Assembly: GCF_030908215.1 (NCBI RefSeq)
Contig: NZ_JAVFJK010000019.1
Span: 1-38,767, forward strand
Length of the DNA: 38,767 nucleotides
Source: Sinomonas sp. ASV486
Lineage (GTDB): Bacteria > Actinomycetota > Actinomycetes > Actinomycetales > Micrococcaceae
Direction of reading: 5' to 3'
Both the position numbers and the translations under genes were made by a program. The notes below the pieces were generated by a model. That model saw only the letters and a list, made by a program, of their open reading frames with translations, was not told where the DNA came from and did no database searches. Shown one piece after another: positions 26,258 to 33,722 of the stretch; position 1 is the first letter of the stretch; every line of letters begins with the position of its first letter.

Positions 26258-27304
26258 ATGCGCGGTTGGATCGTTGCGGGTACCGTTGCCGCAGCTGGGG
26301 GCGTTGCCGTCGCCAGCTGGTGGGGCGTGCGCCGGCTCCAAGAGCAGCACGCCCGCTCGGCGGTGGCGGAGCCCGCCATCGCTCCCCCACCCGGGCCCCA
26401 GCAGGTAGCCGTTGTGCTCAATCCGGTCAAAGAGCGTGCTCACGAGGCGCGGATGCTCATCGAGGCGGCCTGCCGCGGCGCAGGCTGGCCCCAGCCGCTC
26501 GTCTTCACCACCACGAAGGCAGATCCCGGCCACACCGCGGCACGACAGGCCGTCGACGCGGGCGCCGACGTCGTCATCCCCTGCGGCGGCGACGGCACCG
26601 TCCGCGTGGTCGCGGAGGTCCTGGCCGGGACGGACACGGCGATCGGGCTCGTACCGCTCGGCACGGGCAACCTCCTGGCCCGCAACCTCGACCTCGACGT
26701 CACGCGCCTCTCGCAGTGCGTCTACACGGCGATCTTCGGCCGCCAACGGCGCATCGACACGGGCACCATGAGGCTCAGTGCCCCGGACGGCGAGACCTCC
26801 GAGCACACGTTCCTCGTGATCGCCGGCGTGGGGATGGACGCCGAGATCCTCAACGACACGAGCGAGGACCTCAAGCGCGTGGTCGGCTGGATGGCGTACA
26901 CGGAGGCGGGGATCCGGCACATGCCGGGCCAGCGGCGCCGCCGCGTGGAGATCTCGCTGGACGACGGCGACTTCCAGTCCCGCCGGGTCCGCAGCGTCCT
27001 GTTTGCGAACTGCTCCAAGCTCCCGGGCGGCGTGGACTTCATCCCCGGCTCGTACCTTGACGACGGCGCCCTCGACATCGCGATCATGAGCCCCCGCAGC
27101 CTCATCGGCTGGATCGCGATGTACGTGAAGATCATGGTCCAGCACAAGCGCCAGCTGCCGGTCATGCAGTTCTACAAGGCCCGCAAGGTCTCCATCCGCG
27201 TCCCCGAACCGATCCAGGCGCAGGCCGACGGCGACGTCGTGGGCCCCGCGACCCAGGTGGACGTCGAAGTGCGCCCGGCGAGCCTGCTCGTGCGGGTCAG
27301 CTGA
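26258..27304 (+). CDS. Diacylglycerol kinase family lipid kinase
   Basis: A 348-residue ATP-dependent lipid kinase. The N-terminus (WIVAGTVAAAGGVAVASWWGV, about 4-24) is a membrane anchor. The DAGK catalytic domain starts near VAVVLNPV (about 50) and contains the GGDGTVRVVAEVL nucleotide motif and PLGTGNLLARNL. The C-terminal half has VIAGVGMDAEIL and PGSYLDDGALDIAI. Possible substrates are diacylglycerol, sphingosine-like lipids or undecaprenol-type lipids; the sequence does not decide. It diverges from serS and converges with pheA. Confidence 0.93.
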   Translation: MRGWIVAGTVAAAGGVAVASWWGVRRLQEQHARSAVAEPAIAPPPGPQQVAVVLNPVKERAHEARMLIEAACRGAGWPQPLVFTTTKADPGHTAARQAVDAGADVVIPCGGDGTVRVVAEVLAGTDTAIGLVPLGTGNLLARNLDLDVTRLSQCVYTAIFGRQRRIDTGTMRLSAPDGETSEHTFLVIAGVGMDAEILNDTSEDLKRVVGWMAYTEAGIRHMPGQRRRRVEISLDDGDFQSRRVRSVLFANCSKLPGGVDFIPGSYLDDGALDIAIMSPRSLIGWIAMYVKIMVQHKRQLPVMQFYKARKVSIRVPEPIQAQADGDVVGPATQVDVEVRPASLLVRVS

Positions 27305-27355
27305 CCCCGGCGGCCGCAGGAAGCCGCAGCGGCGCTCTCCGGACAAGCGCGAGGG

Positions 27356-28279
27356 TCAGTGGCCGAGGATCCCGTCGACCCAGGTGCGGGCGGAGTCGAA
27401 GGCCGCGTCAGTCACGTGGTCCTTCACCAGAGGGCGGGCGCCGTCGGCGCGCGGGTACGAGCCCAGGAAGCGCGTCTCGGGGCTGATGCGGTGGAGTCCG
27501 CGGAGGGCGCTCGCGATGCGCGCGTCCTGGATGTGCCCGTCCACGTCGATCGAGAAGAAGTAGTGCCCGAGGTATCGGCCAGTGGGACGCGACTCGATGC
27601 GGGAGAGGTTGACGCCGCGCGCGGCGAACTGCTCGAGGATCTCCATGAGGGCACCCGCACGGTCCTCGGGCAGGGGAACGGCCACTGACGTCTTGTCGGA
27701 CCCCGTCCGCGGCGGCAGCGCGCCGGGCCGGGCCACGAGAATGAAACGCGTGACGGCGCCGGGGTTGTCGCCGATGTCCGTCGCGAGGACCTCGAGCTCG
27801 GGGTGCTCCGCGGCCACGATAGGCGCGCAGATCGCGGCGTCGCCGGGCTGCGAGCCGGGTTCGAGGAGGGCGAGCGCCCCCGCAGCGGTCGAGCTCGCGG
27901 CGAGGTGGACGGCGTCGGGCGCGTTCTCCGCCGCCCAGCCGCGGCACTGAGCCCAGGCATGGCCGTGGGTCGCAATGCGCCGGATGTCCTCGATGCGCGT
28001 ACCGGGCCGGGCGACGAGCAGGAACGTGATCGGCACAACTTCCTCGCCGACGATCCGCAGGTCAGGGCCCGTGGCGATCGCGTCGAGGGTCGCGGTGACC
28101 CCGCCCTCGACGGAGTTCTCAATGGGCACCATCGCGGAATCAGCGGTACCGTCGCGGACGGCGTCGAGCGCGGCGTTGACGTTGGAGGCGGGGATCCGCT
28201 GGGCGCTGCGCGCGCCGGGGACCTTCAGCAGGGCGGCCTCCGTGAAGGTGCCCTCCGGGCCGAGGAACGTGTAGATCAC
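27356..28279 (-). CDS. pheA: Prephenate dehydratase
   Basis: Converts prephenate to phenylpyruvate for phenylalanine. The 307-residue stand-alone enzyme has no chorismate mutase domain. The PDT catalytic domain (about 1-185) opens with FLGPEGTFTE, then VPIENSVEGGV and the THGHAWAQCRGW motif. An ACT regulatory domain (about 200-275) with ESRPTGRYLGHYFFSID gives Phe feedback binding. The start is GTG 28279 (VIYTFLGPEG), five bases after the rhodanese stop, so it is likely coupled. Upstream in-frame starts overlap the rhodanese gene. Confidence 0.96.
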   Translation of the reverse strand: MIYTFLGPEGTFTEAALLKVPGARSAQRIPASNVNAALDAVRDGTADSAMVPIENSVEGGVTATLDAIATGPDLRIVGEEVVPITFLLVARPGTRIEDIRRIATHGHAWAQCRGWAAENAPDAVHLAASSTAAGALALLEPGSQPGDAAICAPIVAAEHPELEVLATDIGDNPGAVTRFILVARPGALPPRTGSDKTSVAVPLPEDRAGALMEILEQFAARGVNLSRIESRPTGRYLGHYFFSIDVDGHIQDARIASALRGLHRISPETRFLGSYPRADGARPLVKDHVTDAAFDSARTWVDGILGH

Positions 28280-28284
28280 AGGAT

Positions 28285-28611
28285 TCAGAGCACCGTCGGC
28301 GTCTGGCCGCCCTCGGCGACGAGGGGCCTGCCGGCCGTGAGCCACGCGTCCATGCCGCCGGCCACGTTGAACGCCGAGTACCCGTGCGCGACGAGCCACT
28401 GGGCGGCACGGGCCGAGCGCCCGCCCGTCCGGCAGATCACGAGGAGGTCCTCGTCCGGGTCGAGCTCCTCGAGGCGGTCGGGCAGCTCGCCGAGCGGAAT
28501 GTGCAGGGCGCCCTCGGCATGGCCGGCGTCCCACTCGTAGTCCTCGCGCACGTCGAGGAGCCTGCCGCCATCGGGCAGGGAATCGACGCGGACCGTCTCG
28601 AACTCAGCCAT
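28285..28611 (-). CDS. Rhodanese-like domain protein
   Basis: A 108-residue single-domain sulfurtransferase fold. The active-site Cys lies in LLVICRTGGRS (loop CRTGGR), preceded by LLDVREDYEWDAGHAEGALHIP. It could carry persulfide sulfur or act on a small anion; no partner is evident. ATG 28611 is preceded by GGAGGCGAAGA, a strong Shine-Dalgarno. It forms a two-gene unit with pheA. Confidence 0.93.
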   Translation of the reverse strand: MAEFETVRVDSLPDGGRLLDVREDYEWDAGHAEGALHIPLGELPDRLEELDPDEDLLVICRTGGRSARAAQWLVAHGYSAFNVAGGMDAWLTAGRPLVAEGGQTPTVL

Positions 28612-28640
28612 TCTTCGCCTCCGAAAGTGGATCTCATTCC

Positions 28641-28650
28641 AGCCTATAGT
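28641..28650. promoter_or_regulatory. Overlapping divergent -10 elements
   Basis: On the plus strand TATAGT (28645-28650) points to the leader peptide/amidase. On the minus strand TAGGCT (28641-28646) points to the rhodanese-pheA unit. The two hexamers share two bases, so RNA polymerase can hardly use both at once. Confidence 0.5.
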
Positions 28651-28727
28651 GGTTCCCACGGCGGGGCAGCGCCCTGCCGGAACGAGCGACGGGACCAAAC
28701 GAGACCAGGCAACACCGACGGAGGGCC

Positions 28728-28820
28728 ATGGCGGGGGACGTGCTCGCGAACATCGGGATCGGCATCCTCTCGCTGCGATCGGTCGCGCTGGTCTTCGCCC
28801 GGCGCGACCGCGATGGCTGA
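28728..28820 (+). CDS. 30-codon leader ORF overlapping the amidase start
   Basis: MAGDVLANIGIGILSLRSVA... followed by a basic end (ARRDRDG) and TGA. GGAGGG three bases before the ATG is a good ribosome site, whereas the amidase ATG, which lies 8 bases inside this ORF, has none of its own. The peptide has one hydrophobic stretch (about 5-23). It may be a translational coupler for the amidase or a small membrane peptide. It is too short for gene callers and has no family I recognise. Confidence 0.55.
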   Translation: MAGDVLANIGIGILSLRSVALVFARRDRDG

Positions 28821-30285
28821 CATCGCCGGGGGGCCCGCGGAGTCTGCGGGGGACCCGTGGGACTCGGCCGTGGCCCTGCGCAACGCACTCCGCTCAGGCA
28901 CCGTGTCCTCGCGGGAGGCCGTGGCCCACTATCTGGGACGGATCGAGGCCCGCAATGGGCTGCTCGGGGCGTTCCTGACCGTCACCGCCGAGCGCGCGCA
29001 CGACGCCGCTGCTGCCGCGGACTCACTGTATGCGCGCCTCTCGCGCTCGGGCCAGCTCTCGGACGCCAGCGGTCCACTTCCTGCCCTCCCGGCCCTGCAC
29101 GGGATGCCGACCGCGTTCAAGGACCTCACTGACGTCGCGGGCGTACCGACGACCCACGGGTCCGCCGCTCTCGAAGCCCGGCCAGCCCCGGCCGACGCTC
29201 CGATCGTGGCCCTGCTCCGATCGGCCGGGGTCGTATCACTCGGCAAGACGCAGGTGCCCGAATTCGGCCTCACCGCGTACTCGGAGAATCGCATCGCGCC
29301 CCCGTCCCGCAACCCGCACGGGCCAGCGCTGAGCTCCGGCGGTTCCTCGGGCGGCTCGGCTGCCGCGGTTGCGGCGGGGCTCGTGCCCTTCGCCCCCGGA
29401 TCTGATGGCGGAGGGTCGGTTCGCATCCCGGCAGCGGCGTGCGGGATCGTGGGACTCAAGCCTGGCCGCGGACTCATCCCCGAGGGGCAGAGCGCTGGGG
29501 ACGCTGCGCGGCTCGTCGTCGCCGGGCCGCTCGCCCGGAGCGCCGAGGATGCGGCGCTGCTTCTGGACGCGCTCGTCTCCGGGCCAGCACGAGGCGACCA
29601 CCCGCACGCGGGGCGGCACGCCGGAACCTACACGGACGCCGTCGTGCGCGAACCACACCGCCTCCGGGTGGCCGTGAGCCTCGCGAGCCCGTGGGACGCG
29701 AGGTACGAGGTGCGGCCCGAGCCGGACGCGCTCGAAGCGCTGCGCCGCGGGGCAGAGTCCCTCGCGGCGGCGGGGCACCTCGTCGTCGAGCAGGACGTGC
29801 GGTTCGACAACCGCTACCCGGACGCGTTCACCGCCGCGTGGACCGCGGGGGTCGGGACCGCGCGGATCCGGGCCGAAAGGGAGCCGCTGCTGACGCCGCT
29901 CACGCGTTCGTTCCGTCGGCGGGCGCAGCAGCGTTCCCACGCGAAGCTCGACGAGGCGCACGCGTTCCTGCGGCACTTCGAGCGGGAGACGGTCGCCCAG
30001 CTCTCGGACTGGGACCTGCTGCTCTCCCCCGCGCTAGCCCAGACACCGCGGCCGGTCGGCTGGTTCTCCGGCGGGGCCGAATGGCGTGCGACGGCGGACG
30101 ACGACTACCGCCGCCAGTGCGAGTTCGCCCCGTGGTCATCGTGGGTGAACGTGTGCGGGCTGCCCGCCGTCGTGGCAACGACGCACTGGACCGCGGCTGG
30201 GCTGCCGATGGGCGTACAGGCCGTGGGCCACGCCGGGTCCGAGGCCATGCTGCTGCAGGTGGCCCGGCTCCTCCACCGGGCCTAG
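28813..30285 (+). CDS. Amidase, amidase-signature family
   Basis: A 490-residue cytosolic amide hydrolase with the Ser-cisSer-Lys triad: Lys103 in AFKDLTDVAG, cis-Ser about 178 in SSGGSSGGSAAAVAAG, and nucleophile Ser202 in GSDGGGSVRIPA. It lacks the GatA-specific context (no gatB or gatC nearby), so it is more likely a catabolic amidase. The C-terminal region has WVNVCGLPAVV and GVQAVG, typical of the family. Substrate is unknown. The start is ATG 28813, overlapping the 30-codon leader ORF; no other in-frame start lies nearby. Its TAG stop shares bases with the stop of the opposing DUF4190 gene. Confidence 0.94.
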   Translation: MADIAGGPAESAGDPWDSAVALRNALRSGTVSSREAVAHYLGRIEARNGLLGAFLTVTAERAHDAAAAADSLYARLSRSGQLSDASGPLPALPALHGMPTAFKDLTDVAGVPTTHGSAALEARPAPADAPIVALLRSAGVVSLGKTQVPEFGLTAYSENRIAPPSRNPHGPALSSGGSSGGSAAAVAAGLVPFAPGSDGGGSVRIPAAACGIVGLKPGRGLIPEGQSAGDAARLVVAGPLARSAEDAALLLDALVSGPARGDHPHAGRHAGTYTDAVVREPHRLRVAVSLASPWDARYEVRPEPDALEALRRGAESLAAAGHLVVEQDVRFDNRYPDAFTAAWTAGVGTARIRAEREPLLTPLTRSFRRRAQQRSHAKLDEAHAFLRHFERETVAQLSDWDLLLSPALAQTPRPVGWFSGGAEWRATADDDYRRQCEFAPWSSWVNVCGLPAVVATTHWTAAGLPMGVQAVGHAGSEAMLLQVARLLHRA

Positions 30286-31076
30286 ACCGAGCGCGTGTAC
30301 CCCGTGTGGGTCGAGAGCGAGGCGAAGGCGACCGCGAGCAGGGCCAGCACGAGGACCGTGAGCACGATCCCCACGTAGCCCATGATGAGTCCGGCGAGGG
30401 CCATACCGCGGCCCGCGGGCTCGCGGGCGAGGCCCATGTGGCCGAGGATCACCGCAGCGATCTGCGGCAGGATGAAGACCCCGAAGCCGAGGTACACGGA
30501 GATCCCGCAGACCATCGATGCGATGCTGAAGCTCCGCGGGGCCGGCGCGCCGTAGAAGCCTGGGCCACCGGGGTAGCCTTGGGCTGCGCCCGCGTAGCCC
30601 TGCTGGGGGGTGCCGTAGCCCTGATAGCCGGGGGCCTGGTACTGCGGGTTCTGGTACGCCGTGTTCGGGTACTGGGGGGTCGGATACTGGGCGTTGGGGT
30701 ACTTCGTTTCATGGTCCGGCGAGCCGTCCTGGGGCGCCTCGTGACCGGGCGTCTCGTGACCGGGGGTCTCGTGGCCGGGGGTCTCGTGGCCGGGGGTTTC
30801 GTGACCGGGGGTTTCGGGGCGAGCAGTCTCGACGCCAGTGGTCGCGGGGCCGATGCCCTGCTGGCCCGGCTGCTGCACGGGAGGCTGCTGAGGGGGCCTC
30901 TGGCCGAACGGCTCGGATGGGGCCTGCGGCTGTTGCGCCGTCCCAGGAAGCGGTGCGGCCCCCGGGATTGCATGATCCCCCGGCGGCAGGGGCTGGGTCG
31001 GGTTGCTCGGAATCGGCACCGTGTCTTGCGTGCTGCCGTCCGGTCTGTGCTCGCGCTCTTCTGGCTCCTGCGACAT
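30282..31076 (-). CDS. DUF4190 membrane protein with repetitive Pro/Gln-rich N-terminus
   Basis: 264 residues. The long disordered N-terminal half is rich in Pro, Gln, Gly and Tyr. It contains five tandem ETPGH copies and several YPxxQYP-like repeats. The C-terminal 85 residues hold two membrane spans (about 180-205 and 222-250) around GHMGLAREPAGRGMALAGLIMGYVG, the DUF4190 pattern. ATG 31076 follows GGGAGG at suitable spacing. Possibly a cell-envelope scaffold; function unknown. It converges on the amidase with overlapping stop codons (CTAG). Confidence 0.9.
   Translation of the reverse strand: MSQEPEEREHRPDGSTQDTVPIPSNPTQPLPPGDHAIPGAAPLPGTAQQPQAPSEPFGQRPPQQPPVQQPGQQGIGPATTGVETARPETPGHETPGHETPGHETPGHETPGHEAPQDGSPDHETKYPNAQYPTPQYPNTAYQNPQYQAPGYQGYGTPQQGYAGAAQGYPGGPGFYGAPAPRSFSIASMVCGISVYLGFGVFILPQIAAVILGHMGLAREPAGRGMALAGLIMGYVGIVLTVLVLALLAVAFASLSTHTGYTRSV
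30741..30815. repeat. Five 15-bp coding repeats (ETPGH)
   Basis: Units of 15 bases at 30741, 30756, 30771, 30786 and 30801, differing by one or two bases. Each encodes ETPGH on the minus strand. Length variation by slippage would keep the frame. Confidence 0.9.
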
Positions 31077-31245
31077 CGCGTGCCCTCCCCTGATGGTCCG
31101 CCGCTGATCTGGTCCCGCGTCCAGCCTACTCGGAGGCACCGGCACGCCGCCGATCTCGACGCCTCCCGCGACGGGAGCCCGAGAAATGTCGGTGGACGAT
31201 GCGAATCTGAGGACACAGCGCATCCACGGCGAAGGGGGCAGGACC

Positions 31246-32130
31246 ATGACCATCACCCACGGCGAGCAGCCACAACGGAAGCCACACCCTCGGCCAACCC
31301 CGGGCAGCGCGGGCTATGACGCCGCATTCCTCGGCACGTCGGCGCCCGTCCCCATGCCTACGAAGCCGGGGCTGATCCCGCTCACGTACACGCATTTCAC
31401 GGTCCGCCAGGACCCCGCGCGGCGCATGCCTGCCGCCACCGCCGTCAACATCGACGGACCGACACTCGTGGACATCGCTCGCGGCGGCGAGTCCTGGGCG
31501 CTAGATCCGCGCCTCGCGAAGGACCAGCAGTGGGGTGCTGAACTCTACTCAAGCAACCGGCTGGACCGCGGCCACCTCGTGCGCCGCCAGGATCCGCTCT
31601 GGGGAGACCAGGCCACCGCGGAGCGGGCGAACCTCGACACGTTCCACTACACCGTGTGCGCGCCCCAGGCGGACTACTTCAACCAGGGCCGCGAGCTGTG
31701 GCTCGGCCTGGAGGACTACATCCTCGGGCATGCTGGAGCGCACCTGCAGCGGCTCTCGGTCTTCTCGGGCGCGGTCTTCGACGCCGAGGATCCCGCGTAC
31801 CGCGGCGCGCAGATCCCCCGCCGATTCTTCAAGATCGGCGCCTGGAACGCGGGCCCCAAAAACGGTGGGGCCCTCGCGTGCACAGGCTACGTCCTCGATC
31901 AGAGCGACGGGCTGGATAGCGTACTGCGCCCTGGCGCGCGCGGGGCCGCGCCGCTGGGCCCCTTCAAGACGTTCCAGGTGCCGGTCGCGGACATCGCCCA
32001 CCTCACCGGGCTTGATCTCGGCCCCCTGACTGCGGCGGACCGCTACTCGGTGCCCCGCGGCGCGCGCACCACACTCGGCGCAATGGAACGCTGGCGCGAG
32101 ATCGAAGGGTTCAACGATGTCCAACTCTGA
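31246..32130 (+). CDS. DNA/RNA non-specific endonuclease (NUC1 family)
   Basis: 294 residues, related to Serratia nuclease and EndoG (beta-beta-alpha-metal fold). The catalytic signature DRGH lies at 107-110 in NRLDRGHLVRRQD. The downstream FNQG and GLEDYI carry the Asn and Glu that bind metal or catalyse in the family. The usual SN before PQ is VC here (YTVCAPQ), a variant. There is no signal peptide. ATG 31246 is preferred because AGGGGGCAGG precedes it; ATG 31186 would add 20 residues. It overlaps the downstream M4 protease by 14 bases. Unusual: an apparently cytosolic nuclease with no dedicated immunity gene recognised, unless the protease/inhibitor pair controls it. Confidence 0.93.
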   Translation: MTITHGEQPQRKPHPRPTPGSAGYDAAFLGTSAPVPMPTKPGLIPLTYTHFTVRQDPARRMPAATAVNIDGPTLVDIARGGESWALDPRLAKDQQWGAELYSSNRLDRGHLVRRQDPLWGDQATAERANLDTFHYTVCAPQADYFNQGRELWLGLEDYILGHAGAHLQRLSVFSGAVFDAEDPAYRGAQIPRRFFKIGAWNAGPKNGGALACTGYVLDQSDGLDSVLRPGARGAAPLGPFKTFQVPVADIAHLTGLDLGPLTAADRYSVPRGARTTLGAMERWREIEGFNDVQL

Positions 32131-33313
32131 GCACGTCTCCGTGCAGCGGCACCGGGGGGCAATCCCGCCGTATCTCCTCGAGCGCATCGCAACCTACGAT
32201 GAACGCCGGGCCCGAGCCCTGCGCGGCGAAGGTCCCCCCAACGGCTGGGCAGAGGACACTCGGGGCCTTGAAGCCGTCGCTGAGGTCGCCCGTCGCACCC
32301 TCCTGACGGACCAACGGCTCCGTTCCCGGCGCGAAGCGCACACGGCCGAGCCGGAACACAGCATCCTCAGGGATCCGGGCGCGCTCTACCGGGAGATCAG
32401 CGACGCCGAGGGGACGGAGAGACTTCCCGGGAAGCCCCTGCGCAAGGAGGGCCAGGATCCCGTCGCAGATGCGGACGCCAACCGGGCCTATGACGGACTC
32501 GGCGAGACGTACCGCTTCCTGAAGGAAGTCTTCGCCCAATCGAGCATCGACGGTGCGGGACTTGCGCTCGAGGGGACGGTCCACTTCGGCGTCGCGTACG
32601 ACAACGCGTTCTGGGATGGCTTCCGGATGGTGTTCGGCGATGGAGACGGGAAGGTGTTCGCCTCGTTCACCAGCTCACTGAGCATCATCGCCCACGAGCT
32701 CGGACACGGGCTTCTGCAGCACACCACCGATCTGGCGTACGAGGGCCAGACGGGCGCCCTGAATGAATCGTTCGCGGATGTGTTCGGGGTGCTCGTCGAG
32801 CAGTTCTCGCGCGGGGACACGGTCGAGTCGGCGAGCTGGATCGTGGGGGAGGGGATCTTCCTGCCGGGGATCCGGGGCGTGGGAGTGCGTTCGATGAAGG
32901 CGCCGGGCACTGCATACGACGACCCTGTGCTCGGCAAGGATCCCCAGCCCGACCACATGGACGGCTACGTGCGCACGCGGGAGGACAACGGCGGCGTGCA
33001 CCTCAACTCCGGCATCCCCAACCGTGCCTTCTTCCTCGCGGCCGAGTCCCTCGGCGGCCATGCGTGGGAGCGGGCCGGACGCGTCTGGTTTGAGACCGTC
33101 GCCCTGCAGAAGCTCGCCCTCGACGTCGACTTCCGCGGCTTCGCGCGGGAGACTGTGCGTGCGGCCCGTTCCCTGTACGGCCGCGAGTCCGCCGAAGAGA
33201 AAGCTGTGCGCGCGGGCTGGCGCGGCGTCGGGATCACGGTCCGGCTCACGGACGCGGGCAAGGGCACGCCGGCGAATGGGTCCGGCCGGAAGGGGCCACA
33301 GACAAAGCGCTAG
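32117..33313 (+). CDS. M4 family metallopeptidase, protealysin-like
   Basis: A 398-residue zinc protease. The short propeptide carries PPYLL (residues 17-21) in HRGAIPPYLLERIA, the hallmark of protealysin-type precursors. The catalytic domain has HELGH (193-197), the zinc Glu217 in GALNESFADVFG, and the active-site His in DNGGVHLNSGIPNRAFF. There is no Sec or Tat signal, so like protealysin it is cytosolic or leaves the cell by another route. It overlaps the nuclease gene by 14 bases and is followed after 13 bases by an emfourin-like inhibitor gene. The basic tail (GSGRKGPQTKR) is extra. Confidence 0.95.
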   Translation: MSNSEHVSVQRHRGAIPPYLLERIATYDERRARALRGEGPPNGWAEDTRGLEAVAEVARRTLLTDQRLRSRREAHTAEPEHSILRDPGALYREISDAEGTERLPGKPLRKEGQDPVADADANRAYDGLGETYRFLKEVFAQSSIDGAGLALEGTVHFGVAYDNAFWDGFRMVFGDGDGKVFASFTSSLSIIAHELGHGLLQHTTDLAYEGQTGALNESFADVFGVLVEQFSRGDTVESASWIVGEGIFLPGIRGVGVRSMKAPGTAYDDPVLGKDPQPDHMDGYVRTREDNGGVHLNSGIPNRAFFLAAESLGGHAWERAGRVWFETVALQKLALDVDFRGFARETVRAARSLYGRESAEEKAVRAGWRGVGITVRLTDAGKGTPANGSGRKGPQTKR

Positions 33314-33326
33314 GAGACGCGGTGCG

Positions 33327-33659
33327 ATGAAGATCGAGGTCATCCGGTCGGGCGGGGTAGCGGGGATCCCCCGGAGCGCCGCCGTCGAGTTCGGCTTGCG
33401 CGGTGACGCCTACGACCCCGAGTGGGCCTCGCTGTACCGTGCGGCGCGGCAGGAGCGGGCCCAGCTGTTCGCGCCGGCTGGGAGCGCCGCGAGCACGGCA
33501 GGCGAGCAGCGCCACGAAGCCGCCGGCGCGCCGTCGCACGTCAGAGATGCATTCCACTGGACTCTGAGGTTCGGGCGCGAGCGGTTCGACGTCCCGGACG
33601 GAACGCTCCAGGGTGCGCTGCGCGAGCTCGCCGAGAAGGTCCTGGCCGAGGGCACGTGA
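33327..33659 (+). CDS. Emfourin-like inhibitor of the protealysin-like protease
   Basis: A 110-residue small protein beginning MKIEVIRSGGVAGIPRS, with strand DAFHWTLRFGRERFDVPDG and helix LRELAEKVLAEG. This layout matches emfourins, cytosolic protein inhibitors of protealysin-like M4 proteases encoded next to them. The middle (about 48-72) is an Ala-rich insertion. The ATG lies 13 bases after the protease stop with GGAGA upstream. Identification rests on the neighbour and the strand/helix pattern, so confidence is moderate to high. Confidence 0.85.
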   Translation: MKIEVIRSGGVAGIPRSAAVEFGLRGDAYDPEWASLYRAARQERAQLFAPAGSAASTAGEQRHEAAGAPSHVRDAFHWTLRFGRERFDVPDGTLQGALRELAEKVLAEGT

Positions 33660-33722
33660 CCGGCAGGAGAAATCTTTACCGAACAGTCACCTCGTGTTGG
33701 GCTTCTCTGCAAAGCTAGGCAC

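Noticed and set aside
27305-27355. Terminator between the lipid kinase gene and pheA
   Set aside because: GCGGC/GCCGC repeats occur but no stem of convincing length forms in the 51-base gap.
33716-33721. TAGGCA as a leaderless -10 for pgm
   Set aside because: It ends one base before ATG 33723, so a transcript starting at the usual distance would lose the start codon; the N-terminus MSNRAG is clearly conserved.
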